A DNA stretch of 64,000 nucleotides, from contig NC_073361.2 in assembly GCF_027580225.2 (NCBI RefSeq), positions 32,195,501 through 32,259,500 of the forward strand. Direction: 5' to 3'. Under the pieces are notes generated by a model. It made no database searches. It had not been told where the DNA came from and saw only the letters and a list, made by a program, of their open reading frames with translations. A program made the position numbers and the translations under genes. Positions 34,397 to 47,457 of the stretch are shown here, one piece after another (the first letter of the stretch is position 1; each line of letters begins with the position of its first letter). The DNA is from Misgurnus anguillicaudatus. Lineage: Eukaryota; Chordata; Actinopteri; Cypriniformes; Cobitidae.

Positions 34397-35496
34397 CAGG
34401 GCATGAAATTAACACCCGACCACGCGCCAAATGCGGGTGGATTTTGCAATTGGCGGGTAACACTGTCACTCTACCAGCCACATTGGCGGGTAGCCAATGC
34501 GAATCAGTGATGCGCGGGTCATTGTATAAACAACCCACTCCCGACCGTCATTTTCAACTAACCCGCCCGCAATTGTTCAAAATAGTTTTTAAACTCGACC
34601 GACTGACCGCGGCCTGAATATCATTAAAATATTTTTGGATGACTCGTAACCGGCATCCGCTCATTTCTTATCAACCTGCGCAAATCGGAGCATCACCGAT
34701 GCAAATTGAGTGATTCATTGAGAGGATGCGACTGCTGTTTCGAAACGTTCGTGCGATTGGAAAGAAGATGAGGCACTTCTCTGACTACGTTTGGATGTGC
34801 GAGTAAGGATTAAACTGTTGGTGAGATGGGAAGAGAATGCAATGCTGACAGGCTACTGTACAATTGCAGTTGCACAGATGTGTAGTGCTGCTGTGACTGA
34901 ACTCTTGATGTGTAAACTTTAGAGAGAGTTGCGCTACTATGCCTTATACTGTAGTACATTAACATACATTTTGCGAATATAGTAATGAAAAACAATGTAT
35001 GTGCGGCGTTTATGTGCGCAGTTTATGCCCCCTCTGTCTCTGTGTACGTGCGTGGGTTTAAGGGGACTCAATAGGGCACATCGGAGAGACGCGTTCGTAA
35101 AGCATGCGTACATAAAATCTTTCTGCTCTTGACAAGGCACATATAAACAAAATGATCTCAACAATATTCATTTTCTAATAAAACATTTCTTTATGTCTTA
35201 AGTGTATGTATAGAGAGTCAAAAACCAGTCTGTGCTGGTCTTAAAGAGACAGTAACCTCAATTAACCTACTTAAGTCTGTGTCATTTATGTTAATCAAAC
35301 AACCTAAGACCAAGAGAAAATAACTTCTGTAGCTCTAAAAAAAAATAATTATATTTAATTCATACAATAAAGACAGTGTTATAATTCACTATTCAGGTAA
35401 ACAAAAACTGGCTGGTAAAAAGTCTCTGTGGCAGGTGAATTTCTAAATCCACCTGCCACAGTGGCTGGTGGTCAAAAAAGTTAACTTCAGGCCCTG
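34397..35496. mobile_element. hAT element, non-autonomous, 1,100 bp
   Basis: Ends CAGGGCATGAAATTAACAC and, inverted, AAGTTAACTTCAGGCCCTG, with a perfect 8-bp duplication CGTGTGAC (34389-34396 and 35497-35504). Subterminal copies of TGGC(T/G)GGT(A/G) lie at both ends. No transposase frame was found. Confidence 0.93.
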
Positions 35497-36040
35497 CGTG
35501 TGACACCCCAGCATGACCTTACATATTACATAATCACGTCAAAAGGTCACGTGTTACATTTGTGAAATGCACACTTGCAGTCCATTTTAAACAATAAATT
35601 GACACAAAGACATTAATTAATATCGTTTCACATACAACAACGCCTGAACGCTCCTCTTAATCTCCACACTTGTAAACACTGGAGCAATAGTTTCACATAC
35701 GTCATGCGTGACCTTTCCACGTGATTATGTAATACATAAGGTCATGCTGGCGCATCACACGGCTAGTGTAAGATGAGAAGTTGTGGTTTAAAGGTACTTT
35801 TTTAAATTTTTATTGTTGATAATGACAATTGTTTTGCTAGATCAAGACTCTTATGCCTCAATTGGGGTCATTTAGAGGTGTTTAAACTGCATTGAAACTG
35901 TGAACTGTTGAGGTCCAATAAAGTCCACTTTATGGAGAAAAATCCTGTAATGTTTTACTCAAAAAACTTTTTCTTCTTGACTGAAAAAAGAAAGATGTAA
36001 ACATTTTGGATGTCATGAGTGTGAGTAAATTATTTATTAT

Positions 36041-36931
36041 GAAAGTGGAATATTATTTTATATCATGTTGCTGTTGATTGGACTGCAGTTCTGACACACC
36101 CACCAAAAAAGAGAAAACGTATCTCAAACCAGGAAACATGTAGTTCAAAACTTTGCGCCCCGGTTTAAGCTTGAACGTGCCAGCTGTGTCCCAATTTGAA
36201 GGCTGCAGGAGAGTGTTATTTTTTAAGAAACAGATGGTGTACTTACATAATCTACCAGCAGAGGTCAACAGAGCCACACTAACCAACCAAACCTTGAGCC
36301 ACAGATACAAGACTGACTTCTTAATGGTTGAATGATAAGCCTCATAAGTAGCTTTTCAATTATTTTGTTTTGGTTTAACAGGGATCCCAAGATTTACACT
36401 GTATTGCTACTTTTATGTACTACTTCAAGTATGTTTTACTTAACAAAATTACTCAAATAGACTGAAACAAAATACAGACACACGTGCCACAATTATTGTT
36501 AAACACACACTAATGATTTTATGAATTTTTGCTCCCAAATGCTTACCAGTTGTCTAAACTTAAATTCTTACAAAACAGTTATAATATTTAAGACATCGAG
36601 ACTAAATCTTAAATGATTTTAATAAAGATTAATTGTGTATGTGTAATGTATATGTGTGTTGTCTTTGAGGTGATTGTGATATGTGATTTGTCTTTTAAGG
36701 ATTTAGTTGTAATGTGAGGCATGAGTTGTTGTTGTCATGGTGAGTTTTAAGAATGGCATCTCTATATAATGTGACTTTACCCGTCTGCTTTCTCACTATA
36801 ACACACACTGTTAAAACCCAAAACAAACCTTGTCTTACTGACCATAATCTCACATCTACACTACACAGTCTGCTTAAGTGCAAATGTTTCTCATTAAGTC
36901 ACAAAAGTTACCATATACTTCCCTTAAACAT
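36041..36931. other. Non-coding stretch between repeats
   Basis: No exon or terminal repeat found. Short frames overlap on both strands and none has a recognisable domain. Confidence 0.5.
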
Positions 36932-37650
36932 TGTAGGACAGGTGGACAAGTTTTGGTTTTGGAGCTGGACCATAAAACAATAAAAAACACATTCTGTGTC
37001 TATTTTTGAGAGACGTGTTGTCTCTCTCCACAGGGGTCACGGATACACAGGAACTGATCTGTATTTCACCCCCTCTCTTCTCCTTTAAGGTTTTGGTTAC
37101 TGGAAATATACTAAACACATGTAACATTGGATATATCATATGTTGTGATGCTACAAAGGTTTCATCTTCATGTTTGGTGTTGTTTTAAAGGTCATGGTGC
37201 GATGGTTAAAAAGGTCTAATTTCTATAATGCTAAGAGAAAGTATATCAAAGTTTAAAACTTAAGACATAATCTGTACTCCTGTGATGGGTGTCAACTCAT
37301 GAGGAGATCTAGATTACAGATGGTTAACAGTCCCATTTGGTGCTCCTTCAGGTCACGAGAACCGACCAACCAAATCCTGTTTTGAGATTTTATTATTCTT
37401 TGTCTAATTCTGTGTATATAAGGTGGCTTGGCAAGAGACTCTGGGAAGTATTCTTTAGCAAGAATCTTCCCCACACTTTGAGTGTGTGTATTCAGACATT
37501 ATGGAAGTATTCTTTAGTAAGAAACTTCCCCACACTTTGTGTGTGTGTATTCAAACATTATGGGAGAAATCTTTAACAGAATCTTCTTACACCATTTTGG
37601 GTATATTATATTCATGATGGAAGTACTCTGTAGCCAGAGTGTCTATTGCC
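36932..37650 (+). repeat. 5' LTR
   Basis: It contains about three copies of a roughly 61-bp unit (GGAAGTATTCTTTAGCAAGA, starting near 37440, 37502 and 37560), each followed by a CCCCACACTTTG-like block and a TATTCA.ACATTATGG link. The 3' LTR has only one copy. Confidence 0.85.
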
Positions 37651-39418
37651 AGGTATGACTTTGTAACTTTTGCAACTGTTGATCATTTTAATTAATTGGA
37701 ATTGAATCAAATTCTGTATGATATTGTTTCATTTATGTTTGAAGCTGAAACCTGCCTGGTATAATAAATTGTTACATTTGATTCATCTGAATTCTTCAGG
37801 AATTGTATTGATTTATTTTAATTCTTTCAGAAATTATTATTTCCAGTATATTAGAAGGAGTCTGGTATTACCGCAAATTAAGTATGTCAGGATATTATCA
37901 CACTGGTGTTTTGATGTTGAATGGAGCAGGTAGCACATTCACCAGGAATCTCAGATTTATGTCTATCACCTGCCTTAGCAAGTTGCATGATCGTGACTAA
38001 AGTAACTATTTTTATGATCGGAGCAAGCATGGGGCGGCCAGACATAAAAATATTAGTTTACCCGGCAACCTCTGACTAAGATCAGAACTGGCAATTTTGT
38101 GTCCGTGAGATGTACGCAAACGGCCGGCGTATATCCTGTGCGATATCGGGTCCCTAATGAACGAATAATTAAGACTATGGGAATTTATAAATAATCAATA
38201 TCTAAATTATGATCAACAGATAATTGGAATAATGCACTAAATTCTTAATATATTAAATTGGATTATAATTTAAACACAGAGATCAAAGAAATTAATTTAA
38301 TCATGATATGGAATTATTCTTCTAGAAGCACTGAGGAAGGAACGAACACGAGTCCCCTTCACCCACTCCACTTGTATTTGTCGTTGGGCTTGTGGGTGGT
38401 ACCTTACAGCTTGGTGATCCCGACGTGATGACGTATACCACGGGACGTGATGACGTAGTACACCCGAACAAGTGACGTGGTACCCCAGGAAGCTTTCCAG
38501 CGCGACATTTCAACCATAACAGAGTATTCCATTCATCGCAAAATAGGAGGTTTAAACGTCTACTTTTCTGTCTGCAGCTGTGTTGGTAAGTTGATTTTAT
38601 TTGCCTATTAGAAATGTTGAGGGTGAACATAAACGCACCCGTATGTTGTAGAATGGGACGTTAAACTCCCATTGAAAGTCCGGAGAAATCCGGTTAGGCA
38701 TGAAAATTAGAATAACAACACATCACAACGAATCAAACATCATCTCCTGTGTTTACACTCAGTAGGAGTGAATATTACATGGACTAATGACTAAATGTTA
38801 TCGTGGTACATTACGCAAAGTCGTAAATTTGAGTCTGAAAGTGGAAACATCGCCGTGGCGATTATCTTTTTGCTTCGTGGAACGATCTCGCAATTAAATC
38901 GGAAACCCGTAAAGTATTAGCGAATATCCGTGAATAATAAAAGTTATTTTATTATTTAAGTCGGATGACAAAACTCCGTGCCCAAGTCGATGCGTTCAAG
39001 TATGTAAACACACCAGCGCAAAACAGGCGATAACTCTGTTAATGGAAATACACAGCGTGACAACAGCAGTGTAGATGAGAATAAATTCCATTTGTTAGCA
39101 AATTAAAGATCTTTTGTTTGTTAAAGCAACGAAAGATAAACTTAAAATGGATTAACATCTTCCAAATTTTATTCTGGTTCTCAAATAAGGGTAAACATTG
39201 AATTAATACAGTGATGACTATTGAACTCTCTGTATGAGATTTTATGTTGTTCACAGCACATGTGCAGACATCCCAACCTGCAAAAAGTCATTTCAGGGAG
39301 GTAAACCGAAGCCCCCTACCCCCCCTCAAAAAAAAAAAAAGAAAAAAAGGAGGACAAGGATATGACATTTCAAGATATTAAAGCATAATATTAATTGCTA
39401 GAGGCCTATGCAATTATT

Positions 39419-39717
39419 GGTAACACTTTACTAGGTCTCATTTGTTAACATTAGTTAATGTATTAACTAACATGAACTAACCATGAGCAGTACATTTGTT
39501 ACTGTATTATGTTAATAAAAATACAGCTGTTCATGGTTTGTTCGTGTTAGTTCACAGTGCATTAACTAATGTTAACAAGATTTGAATAATGTATTAGTAA
39601 ATGTTTAAATTAACATTAACAAAGATAAAAAATGCTTTATAAATGCAGTTCATTATTATATGTTAACTAATGTAGTAAACTAATGTTAGCTAATGAACCT
39701 TATTTTAAAGTGTTACC
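39419..39717. mobile_element. hAT MITE, 299 bp (GGTAACACTTTA-type)
   Basis: Ends GGTAACACTTTACTAGG and, inverted, TTTTAAAGTGTTACC, with a perfect 8-bp duplication CAATTATT (39411-39418 and 39718-39725). The interior repeats TTAACTAATGTTA motifs. Confidence 0.92.
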
Positions 39718-39751
39718 CAATTATTTGTTAATTATTTTACAATATGTAGAT

Positions 39752-40050
39752 CAGTGGTTCTCAAACTTTTTCAGCTTGCGGCCCCCCTTGGGTACGGTGC
39801 ATTCCTTCGCGGCCCCCCCAAAGAAAATTTATTACAAATTTGTTCTAAAATGTAACATTTTGATTAGACAAAACATAGTAAAGTATACAGATTAGTGTTG
39901 TTGGTTAGTAGCCTTATTTTGTTTAGGTTTAATTACACAGAATTTATGATTTGAATTAATGTATGTTATAAAATGTCATAAACCTGGGGCCCCCCTGGCA
40001 CCATCTCGCGGCCCCCCTGGGGGCCCCGGCCCCCAGTTTGAGAACCACTG
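39752..40050. mobile_element. hAT MITE, 299 bp (CAGTGGTTCTCAA-type, Charlie-like)
   Basis: Ends CAGTGGTTCTCAAACTTTTT and CAGTTTGAGAACCACTG, with the perfect 8-bp duplication ATGTAGAT (39744-39751 and 40051-40058). The interior has GGCCCCCC runs near both ends. Confidence 0.95.
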
Positions 40051-40509
40051 ATGTAGATTACTTTTACTATTTATATAAGCTGCTTATAATATTTATATAA
40101 ACTGTTTTATTTATATTCTATTGCAACTTTAAACAGGTCTAAGGGGTTTGTTGTTTTCATGTAGCCTTGGCAACTAGTAGCCAGCCTGAAAAATATGCAC
40201 TTGATATTAAACTTGTTGAACTCAATGTCAGTTCGGGAGAAGAGATAAAAGCCCGCCCACACTGACAATTGATTGGTTGATTTACCGGAGCAGGCCAATC
40301 AGGATGCTCTCTGTCTTACATGCGCTTAATGAGGCACACTAGCACACACACGCAAGGTCTCCCCCTCCCTCTCTGCCGTGCGCGTCTACTCTTTCTTGTT
40401 CGCTCTAGATTCCGGGAGATTTTAACTAATTTGCAGGCATCAGGGAGCCGCTATCAAAATGCGGGAGACTCCCGGAACTTCCGGGAGACTTGGGATGTCT
40501 GCATGTGCA

Positions 40510-43500
40510 ACATTTAAAGGAACAAAATCCTTCAGAGCAAGAATTAACTTAAATAAAGGATGTTATATACATTTAAACTACAGTGTAAGTTCAGGTGTTT
40601 GCATATGAGAAGTGAATTTCAGGTTTACATGATTGATATGACAAGAGCAAATGTTCATATTACTCTTTATAGGATCAGTAAATGCAGCAAACTATACAGT
40701 TTACATACTATACACAATGAGTTAAGAAGATAATTGTAATTATGGAGAATGAAGGAGAGATGGAAGTGTATAAATGATTGAAGGCAGCATTGTTGGGGTT
40801 AGAGGTTCAGTGCATGCAGAGTGGAACTAAATGTTGGATATTAAGCAAGTAGGGAGATTTGTAACAAATCGATTGATATGGATTGATTAGGAGTGATTTT
40901 GTTAAAGAACACTCAGAACTGGATAAGTGTAGATAGAATGGAACCAGGAAGTTATATTACAATTCCTTAATTAATGCAGGATTTCTCATTGTGTAAATAA
41001 GGTAAATTGAGCTAAACCTTTGACTGATGCACAGCAAAATAATGATGAAACTGCTAAAAAGGTCAATAAAACACCTGTGAGCTTATCTCACTGAGAAAGT
41101 TTCACCACTGAGATCAAAGGGCTTTAACCCCCTCTCAGAAAAGATCTGCTGTTTCTCCTTGTTTCAAGGGAAATATTTTAGCTTGGTTGTAACAAATAAA
41201 ATATATCATTATTTTTTTGTGAATCAGTCAAAGTGACTTAAGGCAATGATTAACAACATGATATACAGTACAGCGGTGTTAAAAGTTCTAGGCTTAGTCC
41301 TTTCTTTATGAGATTATGGGAATTCTCAAATAAACAATTTAGTCCAGTTGTCTAGAGATTGTTGAAGCTGAGTCTTTGTTTCTCTATGAGATTGTGGAAA
41401 TTGTTAAAGAGCAATTTGTTGTCTAATTGTCTAAAGATTGTGAAAGTCATAAAAATAGAGCTTATAGCTGAGTCCTGACATCACAGCAGGAATACAGAAT
41501 TCCTGTTTAAAGTGAATCAGTGGGAGCTAGTAAAAGTGTTTTTAGAATTCTGTATGTCTTCAGGCTAAAAGTGTATGACTTTAAAATCTAAAGCAAAAGT
41601 TGTGCCTTACGCTCTATTCATTGATTACTTTTCATATTCAAATAGAATAACATCTAAATAAGACTTAATGAGACCTCAGCTAAAAACATGACAATTGTGC
41701 CCAATTCCAGAGGGTCACAAAAAACCCCAGCTGAGCAATGAGTTAAGCTCTGTACCCAGTATGTGCTGCGGTGCATTGCATCCTAAAAACAACAAAGAGT
41801 TGTTGCTGTTTGTGGACCTGTTAATGCAGCTGCTTCTGCAGGGTCAATTCACAGAAATGTGCTCTCAATTTTGCAAAAGTACCATCATTCTAGAAGCCCT
41901 TGAGACCAGTTATAACATTTATTTTAATTAATATTATTTTTAATATAATGTAATTTATATTATAATGACATTGTAATATATATTATATTATAATGGCCAG
42001 ACAGGTCTAATATGGTGAAAAATGATGCATTACATGCATTTCAAACTTACATGATTAAGACCCACAAAAAGGCCCAGGGAATATTTAGATTCAGATTTAT
42101 TTGGTCCACTATCTCGTGCCAAAACAGGTATGTGTATGCTTTTGCTTGTTGTTCGTTTTGTTGTTTATTGTTGTTTGTTTGTTGTTGTTTACTGTTGTTT
42201 GTTTGTTGTTGTTTGGCTTTGTTTTTTGCTTTGCAGGAACACTGATAATATCATGGCACAAGATAGAAAACCAAATAACTCTTTTATAAGTTTGAAACAT
42301 CAATTTAAACTGAATCTGATCAGTCAACGTACTTTTATAGTTGGTTAAAAACTGTGGGAAATGTTAAATCATCAAAAATTACAGTCCTACAGGTCACAGA
42401 GATTGAAAAGTTTAATAGTGTGTACCATAAACAGACAGCACAGCAGTTAAACATGTGAGCTGACGGTACTGAGAACAACTCAGAGTAAAGCCATTTAAGT
42501 TTAACATTAAAAAGTTAATCCAAAAATTTCCCCAGCAAAACTGGGACTTCTTATGCTCACAGTTTAAATGCAAGTGCAGTTTATGGTGCTATACACACTC
42601 AGACTGAAACAACATAGTCAAATATAACCGAAAATTCCCAACTTAATCTGGCCTCTGAAATTAATTTGCAGAAAGTAATGATACAAATCTTCTTACCAGG
42701 AAGAATTTACACCCTAATGCATTGCTGTCATTGACAGCTGTGTGATAGTGACATCATTTTAAACTAAAGATGATGCCATGTCTTAATGCAAATTGCCCAA
42801 AATTTTAGAAATTAATGTTTCTTTGTCTGTTATCTTAACTTTTTTCCTTTCAGGTGGATAACTATGACTCCTTAAGAGTCCTGACACTAGAGACGTGTCT
42901 GAGCCCAAATACAGGCACAAACCTAAAATGCAGAAGGTGGGTGTGATAATGCTTTGAGGGGTCATACACATCTCACAGTAATAAACTACTATATTAATTA
43001 TATGACCTCCCGATGTAGCATCGGATTAAAATTGTGCAACACAGATTAGAATCCACCCACTTCCAGGCATGAACATATAATGCACATATTTTCACCATTA
43101 CAACAACATAACACTGCAACCTGGTATAAGTTTTAAAAATATCCAGGCTTAAAACATCACACATATGTATGATTAATGACTTAGAATCCAAACTCTAGAG
43201 TTTGTCATACATGCAAACCCATTTAGCATCTCACACATAAGAGAGAAAATTAAAGGTCAATTTATGATTTTAATTTCATGATAATATAAACTATTGGGCC
43301 AATTTTCTCTTGAACTAAACATTTCAGTGTGCATGGAACATATGTATGGTTAAAGTCACACGTCAATTGTTTTGTCTCTGATTGTACAAATACAGGTAAA
43401 ATAAGAACTATTAATTGATTACATAAGACCTATTTCAGATTAAAATAAGTAAGTGAAGAATGAAATGGCTAGCATGGCTGCAGACATGTCTGAACATTTC

Positions 43501-44712
43501 AAACTTTACAAAATGGTTATATTCGAAGTGCTGGCACTTCTAATAATCAATCACATAAATCAGACACCTTACCATTGAATGTGACTAAACCAACATATAT
43601 GTACAGAATTATTTGACAACATGCAAAGAATGGTTGACAATGGATAAATAAGAAATTCAGAAATTATTTGATTTAAGTTTAAGGTTGTCTGGGTATGTTT
43701 TAAGTTACTTCATTGAAATCTTGATTTAAGTTTAAGTTGTCTAGGTATGTTTTAAGTACTTCATTGAATTCTTAGATATACATGGTTAACTTGCATTTCA
43801 AGGTTTTGAATAATTCTATTATTATTAAAATTATAAATATATCATATTATATATACTTTAGTATAAATATCTGTATTTTATATACATATAATTTACATTT
43901 ATTTGTATTATATTTCAATGGTATTGTTATTATATGATTTAATGATGTATACCACTGGTAAATATGCTAGTTAAAATAACTTTTGCCACTCTCCATTTGA
44001 AATACACAGATTATATCAAAATTCCACTCTATGTTCAATATGCATAGTAGTGAAGAGTTTGGGAATGGGATCACCTTTTGGGACAAATTATTTTGAAAAA
44101 GGAAAGGAGACCTTATTTACCATTCGCACCAATATTATGAAACATCTAATAATGTCACGTGTTATTGTAATCATTCACAACTATTTCCTTCCAAGGAAAG
44201 TCACGTTCATCAGTGTTCAGTCATTTCATGGTCATGTGTATTATATTCCAATTCCCTCTCATACAGTGGTGCATTCTCAATGTGAGGAATTCCTTCACCT
44301 ACGGAGGTCTGACTTTTCTATCCAAAAATACCTTCTGCCAATAGGTAACAAAGGACTGTTCAAAAGGTCAGGAAAATATCCAGGGGAGGACCCCATTAGA
44401 GACAAATGCTTCTAAATGGTGAGAGGAGACAGCTTCCATGGACAGAGCACATGCGTTTGGCTGACACAGTGGACTTTGTACAACAAATTTCAACCAGATC
44501 CAGTTGAGAGAAAATCTAACTACGAGAACCACAGAGATTCTGTCCATCACAGACACCTGTTCATCACAGTTAAGTTCCTGCTTTGATATCTGCAGGCATT
44601 GTTTAACATTACAGGTGTTCATCTTGAAAAGACTTACAATTACAAGGACGTATTGAGACCAAAGATGTCCACCCAAAATGACCCCTTAGGGTACTCTGAC
44701 AGTTCCCCAATG
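40510..44712. other. Interior of the LTR retroelement, right part
   Basis: Long AT-rich sequence with only short frames, none with a retroviral or retrotransposon domain. A (TTGTTGTTTG)n-like patch lies at 42140-42230 and a 62-bp tandem duplication (GATTTAAGTTTAAG..GTCT) at about 43670-43775. Confidence 0.55.
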
Positions 44713-44726
44713 GTCAGGGGAGGAGA

Positions 44727-45300
44727 TGTAGGACAGGTGGACAAGTTTTGGTTTTGGAGCTGGACCATAAAACAATAAAAAACACATTCTGTGTCTATTT
44801 TTGAGAGACGTGTTGTCTCTCTCCACAGGGGTCACGGATACACAGGAACTGATCTGTATTTCACCCCCTCTCTCTTCTCCTTTAAGGTTGTGGTTACTGG
44901 AAATATACTAAACACATGTAACATTGGGTATATCATATGTTGTGATGCTACAAAGGTTTCATCTTCATGTTTGGTGTTGTTTTAAAGGTCATGGTGCGAT
45001 GGTTAAAAAGGTCTAATTTCTATAATGCTAAGAGAAAGTATATCAAAGTTTAAAACTTAAGACATAATCTGTACTCCTGTGATGGGTGTCAACTCCTGAG
45101 GAGATCTAGATTACAGATGGTTAACAGTCCCATTTGGTGCTCCTTCAGGTCACGAGAACCGACCAACCAAATCCTGATTTGAGATTTTATTATTCTTTGT
45201 CTCATTCTGTGTATATAAGGTGGCTTGGCAAGAGACTCTGGGAAGTATTCTTTAGCAAGAATCTTCCCCACACTTTGGGTGTCTTTAATTGCCAGGTATG
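44727..45300 (+). repeat. 3' LTR
   Basis: Nearly identical to the 5' LTR from TGTAGGACAGG to the CCACACTTTG block, then it skips the tandem units and joins the shared TTGCCAGGTATGA segment. Confidence 0.85.
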
Positions 45301-45829
45301 ATTTGAATTTTGTGAAACGTTCATTTTTCTATGCTGATCTTTTAGTGAATGTTTTGATATATTTGTAATTGATTGATTTGAATAACCAAATTATTGATTT
45401 AAGTGTAACCTGCCTGGCAAATTAATCTGGATAGATAATTTTAGTCAGACTAAACATTTCATCATTTCAGAACAAGAACAAGCTTCCCTTACGAAACAAA
45501 AATATATTGCAGTATATTGGAAAATATCATGTAATATATTAGGCAACATATTCCCATATATGGGATTTAATATTTATATTTTCCAATATATTGAAATATA
45601 TGCATGAAACATACATGTATATATGATACAAAATATATTGCAATCAAGAACAAAAAGGGCACTATATTTTTTACATGTAATAGTTTGTCTTTATATGCTT
45701 TGATATATTGCAATATATGCATAGACCATACATGTATGGACAGGACAGGATGCGTAACAGACACCAGCAACAAGGAGGTTGATAGATAGGTCCTGACCTA
45801 TGATCCTGACCCACACTCCTAATCAGTAG

Positions 45830-45895
45830 GTGGCGGTAATGCCACTAAAAGTTGTTTGCCAACTGCCAGTAAAACTGAAGAAGAAGAAGAAGGCT
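45830..45895 (+). repeat. Retroposon tail with (GAA)n end
   Basis: AGTAGGTGGCGGTAATGCCA followed by GTTGTTTGCCAACTGCCAGT and a GAAGAAGAAGAAG tail, a well-known fish retroposon 3' end. Confidence 0.65.
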
Positions 45896-46649
45896 GATGT
45901 CAGCAGGCTCCAAGGAAACTTCAAGTTTTAAAAGGTATATAAGTTTTCAGAGCTGGTGCTTTTCAGTTTTTATTGCATCTCTGAGAGATTTTTGTGAACA
46001 ACTTGTTGTTCTGCTCCACAGATGCTGTTTTAAAACAGTTTCCTATAAGGCCAAGGAAGCTGATGTCAGAAAATCTATCAACAGTAGAATCTGCGAGCTA
46101 ATGGCATTAAGACACCAGGTGAAGAGGAAAAGCATGGGTATGTAAGTGGTTTACATCAGTGAAGAACCAAGGTGGACTCCTAACCAGGATAATGGACTGT
46201 TCTTTTGGCAAATGTTTTTTTTTTTTTGCTTTTTCACGGTTCCCAAACTTCTTGAAAGTTTGTTTATTATTTATTTGTTCATTATTGTCTGTGCATTTTG
46301 TTTATTGATATTGTCTTTGTTGATATTGTCTTTATATTGTATAATGGCACTGCTGAAATTTTGAAATAATTTAAGTTGCTTCAATTTAGATTTTGTATAT
46401 TTTTTGTTTAATGGCACTCTTTTAAAATGTAATTTATGTAAATGCAATGCAACACATTTATGTAATGTAATGTAAAGCCAATCACATTTCCTTTGACTGA
46501 CCATATGCAAAACCTCTTGTGGTTTTAATAGGCCTATAGAGCTCTGTACCTCAAATTGGGTTTAGTATCTGTGCCTGATTAAAAGAAAATAAAGGTGGCT
46601 TTTGATAGATTACCCATCAGTCTGTGTTAATATGTGGTGTAAATGTTTG

Positions 46650-47130
46650 TATATTGCAGGTTGCATATTTAAGTATTTATATATTTTAGATGTTTCATGT
46701 ACGTATACTGTATATATCCCAAATATATTCATACATTGTATGTGCATGTTCTCATATATGTACACATATTGTGCATACATTTACAATAAATATGTACATA
46801 TATTTCCATCTAATTTTAAATATATGTAAAATGTATTCCACAAGATATCGAACACATATCTACATATATATTTCCATATAGTTGTACATATATTTGAAAT
46901 ATATTCTACCATATAGTAAACATACATGTGACACTATATCTGTACATATATTTTTAGTACATATTCCCATATATGCACATATATTTCCCATATTATTTTA
47001 CATATATTTAAAATGTATTCCACAATATATCGAACACATATCTACATATATTTCATGTATATTTCCATATAGTTGTACATATATTTGAAATATATTCTAC
47101 CATATAGTAAACATATATGTGAAACTATAT
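46650..47130. repeat. Diverged tandem repeat within the AT-rich element
   Basis: Blocks such as TATTTCCATATAGTTGTACA and AAATATATTC(T/C)ACCATATAG recur (about 46868 and 47061) with a spacing near 193 bp. All frames here are repeat-derived. Confidence 0.7.
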
Positions 47131-47457
47131 CTCTACATATATTGTTAATACATTTTCGCATATAAATCAAAATACAATATTGCAAATATTTATAAATATA
47201 ATATTGCATATATTTTTTAATATATAAACACATATATTATATCCATGTACAATATATTGAAAGTGGCAATAATTTGTATATTTTGCAATATACTGCAATA
47301 TATTACACATATATAGAATATATGTACCATCAATATATTATTCCTTGTATTGCCAATGTATAATATATTGGAAAATGGAAAGTAAAATAATATATTGCAA
47401 TATATTACAATATATTTCAAGTAATATATTGGTAAATATATTTTCCTTTCGTAAGGG

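Larger units (their letters stand above)
33690..36040. repeat. Foldback repeat (family R1), carrying a solo LTR and a hAT
   Basis: The left arm (about 33720-33897, 34300-34388) is the inverse of the right arm (about 35505-36030): CCTCAACAGTTCAC with GTGAACTGTTGAGG, AAAACATTACAG with CTGTAATGTTTT, and CTTATCTAGTGAAAC with its inverse. The left arm was interrupted twice (33898-34294, 34397-35496). Part of the same family is found at 7440-8110. Confidence 0.85.
39265..40501. mobile_element. hAT-like element nested in the LTR retroelement
   Basis: Ends CAGACATCCCAACCTGC and, inverted, ACTTGGGATGTCTG. The sequence CATGTG(CA) borders both sides (39259-39266 and 40502-40509), close to an 8-bp duplication. 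It contains two smaller hAT MITEs. Confidence 0.75.
36932..45451 (+). mobile_element. LTR retroelement without recognisable gag-pol, about 8.5 kb with insertions
   Basis: Two long direct repeats beginning TGTAGGACAGGTGGACAAG (36932 and 44727) match closely for over 500 bp. The second is preceded by a purine tract (GGGGAGGAGA, 44717-44726) as expected of a polypurine tract. Each has TATATAAGG (37415 in the first) before a conserved transcription-start region. The 3' borders of the LTRs are diverged; AAACAT occurs on both outer sides (36926-36931, 45452-45457) and may be the target duplication. The interior shows no protease, reverse transcriptase, RNase H, integrase or envelope frame; it is a decayed or non-autonomous copy. 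Three hAT-like elements sit inside. Confidence 0.8.
45486..47457. mobile_element. AT-rich foldback DNA element, about 1.97 kb
   Basis: Ends CCCTTACGAAACAAAAATAT and, inverted, ATATATTTTCCTTTCGTAAGGG. Both halves consist largely of ATATATTGCAATATAT-type motifs. The middle (45750-46640) is less repetitive and includes a foreign retroposon tail. Confidence 0.78.

Noticed and set aside
44050..44415. 121-residue open frame before the 3' LTR, considered as an envelope-like gene
   Set aside because: No signal peptide, no transmembrane anchor and no retroviral motif; only an AT-rich chance frame in a decayed element.
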